Source: Lachnospiraceae bacterium
Lineage (GTDB): Bacteria > Bacillota > Clostridia > Lachnospirales > Lachnospiraceae
Direction: 5' to 3'
Length of the DNA stretch: 57,441 nucleotides
NCBI GenBank assembly: GCA_024696945.1
Contig: JAILGF010000144.1
Coordinates: 1 to 57,441 of the forward strand
Position 1 is the first letter of the stretch. Each line of letters starts with the position of its first letter. Of the stretch, positions 53,468 through 57,441 are shown in pieces. A model generated the notes under the pieces. The model saw nothing but the letters and a program-made list of their open reading frames with translations, was not told the DNA's origin and ran no database searches. Position numbers and translations under genes: made by a program.

Positions 53468-54532
53468 ATGGCTATGAACTTTGAACAGCTGGTAAAGTAT
53501 GCCAGAGATAATGAGTGCTCAGACATTCATATCACCGTTGGTACGAACCTTGCCATAAGAAGGTTCGGTACTCTTATGATTCTCGATGATGTTCCTACAG
53601 CTGATGAATCCAGAGAAATGATCTTCTCAATTCTTGATGAAAATCAGCGTAAGTATGTCAGCAGCGGTAAGGACCTTGACGTCGGCGTTATGCTTCCCGG
53701 CGGAAACCGTATCCGTGCTAACATCTACCACCAGAGAAACAATCTGGCAGCCAGCATCCGTCTTTTCCAGAACAAGATTCCTACATTCGAGGAGCTCGGA
53801 CTTCCCAGTGCTGTACATGATCTGGCTAAGACACCTCGTGGACTTATCCTTGTTACAGGTCCTACAGGTAGCGGTAAGTCTACCACTCTTGCATCGATCG
53901 TTGATTACATTAATAATTCCGAAGCACGTCACATCATGACAATCGAGGATCCTATCGAGTATGTTTATCCTCATAACAAAGCTATGATCCACCAGCGTGA
54001 GGTTGGTAAGGATGTTGAAACCTTCTCAGGTGCTCTTCGTTCAGCACTCCGTGAAGACCCCGATATCATCCTCGTTGGTGAAATGCGTGACTTCGAAACA
54101 ATATCAGCAGCTATAACCGCAGCAGAAACCGGTCACTTGGTTCTTTCCACACTGCATACCACATCTGCAGCTCAGACCGTTGAACGTATCATCGATGCCT
54201 GCCCTCTTGAAGGTCAGAATCAGATCCGTGCTCAGTTTGCAAACGTTATCCGTGGTGTCTTCACTCAGCAGCTTCTTCCCAGAGCCGATGGCACCGGTCG
54301 TGTTCTTGCTACTGAGGTTCTTGTTGCTACCACAGGTATCGCAAACCTTATTCGTGAATCAAAGACCATCCAGATTCCTTCAATGATCCAGTCCGGTAAG
54401 CAGCTCGGTATGCATACCATGAACGACGACCTTGCTAACCTCGTTCATTACGGAATCGTAACCAGAACCGAAGCCCTCAAGGTTTCATCAGACGCTGCTA
54501 CACTCCAGAAGATGATCGTAAATGCTATGTGA
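53468..54532 (+). CDS. pilT: type IV pilus retraction ATPase PilT
   Basis: 354 residues. Core blocks: CSDIHITVGTNLAIR near the N-terminus, Walker A GPTGSGKST (131-139), Asp box TIEDPIEYVYPH, Walker B DPDIILVGEMRD, His box STLHTTSAAQT. It lacks the zinc-binding CxxC pairs of PilB. The start at 53468 follows AGGAGGG by nine bases; upstream codons to 53411 are not needed. Codon choice is strongly biased to CGT and CTT, suggesting high expression. It is the only plus-strand gene here, monocistronic, and about 40 kb from the pilus assembly operon. Confidence 0.96.
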   Translation: MAMNFEQLVKYARDNECSDIHITVGTNLAIRRFGTLMILDDVPTADESREMIFSILDENQRKYVSSGKDLDVGVMLPGGNRIRANIYHQRNNLAASIRLFQNKIPTFEELGLPSAVHDLAKTPRGLILVTGPTGSGKSTTLASIVDYINNSEARHIMTIEDPIEYVYPHNKAMIHQREVGKDVETFSGALRSALREDPDIILVGEMRDFETISAAITAAETGHLVLSTLHTTSAAQTVERIIDACPLEGQNQIRAQFANVIRGVFTQQLLPRADGTGRVLATEVLVATTGIANLIRESKTIQIPSMIQSGKQLGMHTMNDDLANLVHYGIVTRTEALKVSSDAATLQKMIVNAM

Positions 54533-54534
54533 TA

Positions 54535-54695
54535 TGTCGTATGTCGAATGTGCGAAGCACTTCGACAAGGCGACATGCGAACATAGTGAGCATGTTGGAA
54601 TCTATCGCAATCACGCAGTGATTGTTATGCGGCGACATCTGTCGAATGTGCGAAGCACTTCGACCAGGCGACAAATATGCGAAGCATATTTGTTG
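54535..54695. repeat. array of short hairpins, several with GNA triloops
   Basis: Between pilT and its terminator there are five consecutive small inverted repeats. Two are identical 24-nt copies (54543-54566 and 54641-54664): stem GTCGAA, one bulged T, stem GTGC, loop GAA, then GCAC and TTCGAC. The others are AACAT/ATGTT (54580-54596, loop about 7), CAATCAC-GCA-GTGATTG (54608-54624) and ACAAATATGC-GAA-GCATATTTGT (54671-54693, a perfect 10-bp stem). CGACA/TGTCG half repeats lie between them. Four of the five end in C-GAA-G or C-GCA-G, a triloop family known to be unusually stable in single-stranded DNA. No coding frame runs through it. Confidence 0.85.
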
Positions 54696-54712
54696 GGATT
54701 AATATAAAATTT

Positions 54713-54745
54713 AAACGAGGATTACACCGTAATCCTCGTTTTTTC
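54713..54745. terminator. bidirectional terminator between pilT and the DHH gene
   Basis: AAACGAGGATTAC (54713-54725), loop ACC, GTAATCCTCGTTT (54729-54741): a 13-bp perfect stem followed by TTTTT on the plus strand and by TTTAAATTTTA on the minus strand. It ends pilT and probably also the DHH gene, whose stop is at 54769. Confidence 0.92.
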
Positions 54746-54768
54746 TTCCTATTCTTCCCTATTCTTCC

Positions 54769-56280
54769 TTATGCTTCCTCATAGGTTTTATTAAATATAT
54801 TCCCGTTAATTATATATATATCGGTCGTATCATCATCCCTTACGGACAGGTAATCTCCAACCTTACCCAAATAATACTTTTCCGGATCCCATGCGGTAAA
54901 AACCTTAACTCTGTGGTCGAGCTTTCTCGCATATATTCCGGTGCCTCCCTTTTTCGCAACCGCACTCTTGGCAAACGGAAGCAGCTCTATCCTTTTTCCG
55001 CTTACATTATCGATAATATAAGGTGCGTACTCTCCCGGGAAAACATACGGTGCATCCGAAACCGAATAAGTAGCTTCAAATTTCTTCTGCTTTATGGGAT
55101 ATATCTCACCTGCAACATATATTACTATATATACGTCATCCTCTATTATTATATCAAGATCTCCTTCCAAGGTTCGAATGAATACCTTGTGACCGAGTTC
55201 CGCAATATCGGATGCTTTAATATATCCGACCATAAACTCTTTTTTCACATAATGGGTCATCTGACTTACGTCTTCCTCACGTTCACCGGCATGCATTATT
55301 TCTGATGTAGCGAAATATTCTTTCATCCTTCCGTCGATGAATGCATTCAGTTCTGCCCTATTATAACCTATTCCGTGTGCTTCAATAAGCTCCTTCTGCA
55401 TAAATCCGCCGGCCTTTACCAGATGACCGCCTCCGCCGCCCAGGCCCTCGGTTATAAATGAAGCAAGCTCGGAAGCCTTGGCTTCTTTTACGCAGCTCCT
55501 TACGGATATTTTTATACCATAGGAAAGAATGCTGTAAACAAGACAAGTTGTAATGCTGTCAACCTCCAAAAACATATCGGAAATTATTCCCAATATATTT
55601 GGATCGCAGGGTTCGGCTTCTATCAGACCGTATGAATAATCAGTATTGTAGGATGCCCCCTTTAGTGCGTCTCCGGCAATTTTCAGTTCATCCTGGGAAA
55701 GATTGGTATTCTTATAAAGAGTAATCTCAGTAACACTGTATTTTGCAAAATCCCTTAAATCCTTGTCACACGGATGATATATCTCCGAAAATCCGTTTGT
55801 ATCTGTCATAAGCCCATAATACAGGGCTGTTGCCAGATTCTGATCTTCGTTTATATCTATATTTTCCTTGGTCATCAGATCGTATATTACTGTAGAACAG
55901 GAACCGTAACTGCTTCTTACATCGGACATAGCCGGGAGTTCTCCCGAAACCTGATGATGGTCAATGATCGCGATTTCCTTTGCATCAAACCTTGTCACAT
56001 TGCTCTGTCCGTACTGGCAGTCAACAACGATCAGTAACTCAGGTTTATTATCCAGCGCCTGAACGTGTTCTGTTTCAATTCCAAGCCTCTCTATCATAAG
56101 AAGAAGGTTGCTCTTATGAACTTTGTTCTTTCCGCCATAAACAAATTTTGACTTTATTCCCTTTTTGTCAAGATACCATTTAACGGCAAATCCACTGGCC
56201 AGTGCATCCGCATCCGGATTATCATGGCACTGGATAACTATATCAGAATATTTTGTAAAATCAGAAAGTGCTAACGACAT
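54769..56280 (-). CDS. DHH-family phosphoesterase with C-terminal extension
   Basis: 503 residues. DHH motifs in order: HDNPDADAL near residue 19, VVDCQYGQ, IDHHQV and YGSCSTVIYDL; then the DHHA1 nucleic-acid loop GGGGGHLVKAGGF near residue 285. This is the layout of NrnA-type nanoRNase/pAp phosphatases, which are about 310-340 residues. Here about 170 more residues follow, ending YLGKVGDYLSVRDDDTTDIY, perhaps a separate domain. The substrate is inferred, not shown. Next to a patatin gene (28 nt gap), probably one transcript. Confidence 0.85.
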   Translation of the reverse strand: MSLALSDFTKYSDIVIQCHDNPDADALASGFAVKWYLDKKGIKSKFVYGGKNKVHKSNLLLMIERLGIETEHVQALDNKPELLIVVDCQYGQSNVTRFDAKEIAIIDHHQVSGELPAMSDVRSSYGSCSTVIYDLMTKENIDINEDQNLATALYYGLMTDTNGFSEIYHPCDKDLRDFAKYSVTEITLYKNTNLSQDELKIAGDALKGASYNTDYSYGLIEAEPCDPNILGIISDMFLEVDSITTCLVYSILSYGIKISVRSCVKEAKASELASFITEGLGGGGGHLVKAGGFMQKELIEAHGIGYNRAELNAFIDGRMKEYFATSEIMHAGEREEDVSQMTHYVKKEFMVGYIKASDIAELGHKVFIRTLEGDLDIIIEDDVYIVIYVAGEIYPIKQKKFEATYSVSDAPYVFPGEYAPYIIDNVSGKRIELLPFAKSAVAKKGGTGIYARKLDHRVKVFTAWDPEKYYLGKVGDYLSVRDDDTTDIYIINGNIFNKTYEEA

Positions 56281-56308
56281 CTTCCGTTCCCCCGATACAT
56301 TGTTTAGA

Positions 56309-57178
56309 TCATGTTCTTACCTTTGCAATAAAATCCTTTAGTTCCTCAAGCCGTTCCGTCATCACCTTACGTCCGATATCATAAACTCTTTGCAGTTCAT
56401 TAGGATCTCTGATTATTCCGCTTATATTCAACGGCTCGGGCGGTCTTATGACAAAAGCTTTTCCTGCCTGCTCCTGACGTGTAACATAAAGTGTTTCAGC
56501 ATTGTATTTTATGTGTCTGTCCTTTAAGGCTCCGACAAAATTCGGATATTTGCGGTATTTGAACTTTATAAGCTTCATATGCTTGGTTTTTTCTTTAACA
56601 AAGCCTAAAGGCTGCGTAAGTATCACAACATTTTTCGGATATCCAAGCTTCTCAAAGCCTCTTAGAGGTATGGAATCTGCTATTCCGCCGTCAAGCAGTT
56701 TGGTTTTATCTACTTCAACTATCTTTGACAATAAAGGCATTGAAGCTGAAGCTCTGATAAGGTCAAGATCCTCATCATCAGCATTCTCAAGCTTGTAATA
56801 TACCTCACAGCCCTTCTCCACATCCGTAGCAACTATATAAAACTCCATCGGATTCTCTTTAAAGGCTTTTCTGTCAAATACATCAAGCTCGTTCGGTACC
56901 GTTCTGTAGCAGAACTTTGTATCAAAAATGTTTCCTGTCTTTATAAGGTTTCGGATGCTTGCAAATCTTTTATCATTACAGAATCTTTTATTATATCTTA
57001 TTGCACGGCCGGGCTGTTTCGATTTGTAGTTACAGCCGAAGGCTGCTCCCGCCGAAACCCCTATCGCACCGTCAAATTCTATTCCGTTCTCCATCATGAC
57101 ATCGGTTACTCCTGCGGTGAACATACCGCGCATCGAACCGCCTTCCATAACGAGACCGAGTTTTGTTTTATTTCCCAT
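56309..57178 (-). CDS. patatin-like phospholipase
   Basis: 289 residues. Oxyanion loop EGGSMRG (12-18), nucleophile elbow G40-VSAG with Ser42, and the catalytic Asp163 in LLDGGIADS, the Ser-Asp dyad of bacterial patatins (RssA/YjjU-like family). It is expected to hydrolyse acyl groups from lipids inside the cell. No signal peptide or membrane segment is seen. The ATG at 57178 follows AGGGG; a TTG 27 bases upstream is possible but weaker. Confidence 0.9.
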   Translation of the reverse strand: MGNKTKLGLVMEGGSMRGMFTAGVTDVMMENGIEFDGAIGVSAGAAFGCNYKSKQPGRAIRYNKRFCNDKRFASIRNLIKTGNIFDTKFCYRTVPNELDVFDRKAFKENPMEFYIVATDVEKGCEVYYKLENADDEDLDLIRASASMPLLSKIVEVDKTKLLDGGIADSIPLRGFEKLGYPKNVVILTQPLGFVKEKTKHMKLIKFKYRKYPNFVGALKDRHIKYNAETLYVTRQEQAGKAFVIRPPEPLNISGIIRDPNELQRVYDIGRKVMTERLEELKDFIAKVRT

Positions 57179-57250
57179 TTTTGTATAACCCCTTATAATT
57201 GACAATCGAGATGGTTCTTATTGCTTCCATTTCAGGCATTCTCATATCAC

Positions 57251-57285
57251 ACAAAAACAGGCGCGGATGTCATGCACCCGCGCCT
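57251..57285 (-). terminator. rplS terminator
   Basis: Minus strand AGGCGCGG (57285-57278) pairs with CCGCGCCT (57266-57259), then TGTTTTTGTG follows. It lies about 25 nt after the rplS stop. Confidence 0.9.
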
Positions 57286-57310
57286 ATACTTAGCGTAACC
57301 GGTATAGAAA

Positions 57311-57441
57311 TTAACGGATAACTTCCTTAACCTTAGCAGCCTTACCTGTTCTCTGACGAAGGTAGTTAAGCTTTGCACGTCTAACCTTACCATGTCTTAC
57401 AACTTCGATCTTTACAACAATGGGTGAATGTAAAGGCCAAG
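57311..57441 (-). CDS. rplS: ribosomal protein L19, C-terminal part (5' end outside window)
   Basis: The last 43 codons are readable on the minus strand: ...[32 protein letters not shown] and [10 protein letters not shown], then TAA at 57313-57311. This is the conserved C-terminus of L19, a 50S protein at the 30S-50S interface. The start lies beyond the window edge. In Firmicutes rplS commonly precedes lepB and ylqF; here about 4 kb carrying the patatin, DHH and pilT genes lies between. Confidence 0.96.
   Translation of the reverse strand, partial: WPLHSPIVVKIEVVRHGKVRRAKLNYLRQRTGKAAKVKEVIR

Noticed and set aside
53627-53992. 121-codon minus-strand frame inside pilT
   Set aside because: Fully antisense to the PilT Walker A region; pilT is certain.
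1-57441. tRNA, rRNA, CRISPR or prophage genes
   Set aside because: No cloverleaf, ribosomal RNA block, regularly spaced repeats or phage proteins were recognised on reading both strands.

Overview
This window looks like chromosome from a low- to mid-GC Firmicute of the class Clostridia, most likely family Lachnospiraceae. That placement is inferred from family resemblances and gene order (radC-mreBCD-mrdA-minCDE-rodA-mgsA, yggS-sepF-divIVA-lspA-rluD, rplS...lepB-ylqF-rnhB-flhB'-yraN), not from a database search. Every gene I accept is on the minus strand except pilT, so transcription runs from high to low coordinates. No rRNA, tRNA, CRISPR array, transposase or phage gene was seen, and no gene-free stretch exceeds 300 bases.

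Region 1 (about 190-13,780) is a type IV pilus operon read from one good sigma-A-type promoter at 13,754-13,782. In transcription order it encodes a prepilin, a giant 1,624-residue tip-type minor pilin carrying about 13 degenerate InlB/Flg_new-like repeats, two more prepilin-like proteins, a small membrane protein, PilC, a PilM-PilN fusion, a PilO-like protein, PilB and finally a major-pilin candidate with its own leader. No prepilin peptidase lies in the window. The retraction ATPase PilT is about 40 kb away on the plus strand.

Region 2 (13,870-21,100) holds a BlaI/MecI-type repressor without a BlaR partner, an AAA ATPase, rluD, lspA, divIVA, sepF, yggS and an HlyD-like membrane protein. Region 3 (21,080-32,520) is a cell-shape and septum-placement cluster: a small P-loop protein, a lipoprotein D,D-carboxypeptidase, mgsA, rodA, minE, minD, minC, mrdA (PBP2 with a large insertion), mreD, mreC, mreB and radC. 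The window therefore carries both a complete Min system and DivIVA.

Region 4 (32,610-41,630) is a mismatch-repair and tRNA-modification operon: a membrane-anchored MutS-like ATPase, mutS, mutL, miaA and a methionine-gamma-lyase-family PLP enzyme. Region 5 (41,640-53,340) contains an SH3-NlpC/P60 hydrolase, gpsA, plsY, der, a DUF512 radical-SAM protein, pgeF, yraN, a stand-alone FlhB C-terminal-like protein, rnhB, ylqF, xseB, xseA with an added N-terminal domain, and lepB.

Region 6 (53,340-57,441) has pilT divergent from lepB, a compact array of short hairpins and a bidirectional terminator, then a DHH phosphoesterase, a patatin-like phospholipase and the 3' end of rplS at the window edge.

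The most interesting signals are the giant repeat-bearing minor pilin, a possible BlaI-type operator inside the pilus promoter, the stacked triloop hairpins behind pilT, a signal peptidase I with Arg at the expected catalytic-Lys position, and the DUF5710-XseA fusion.
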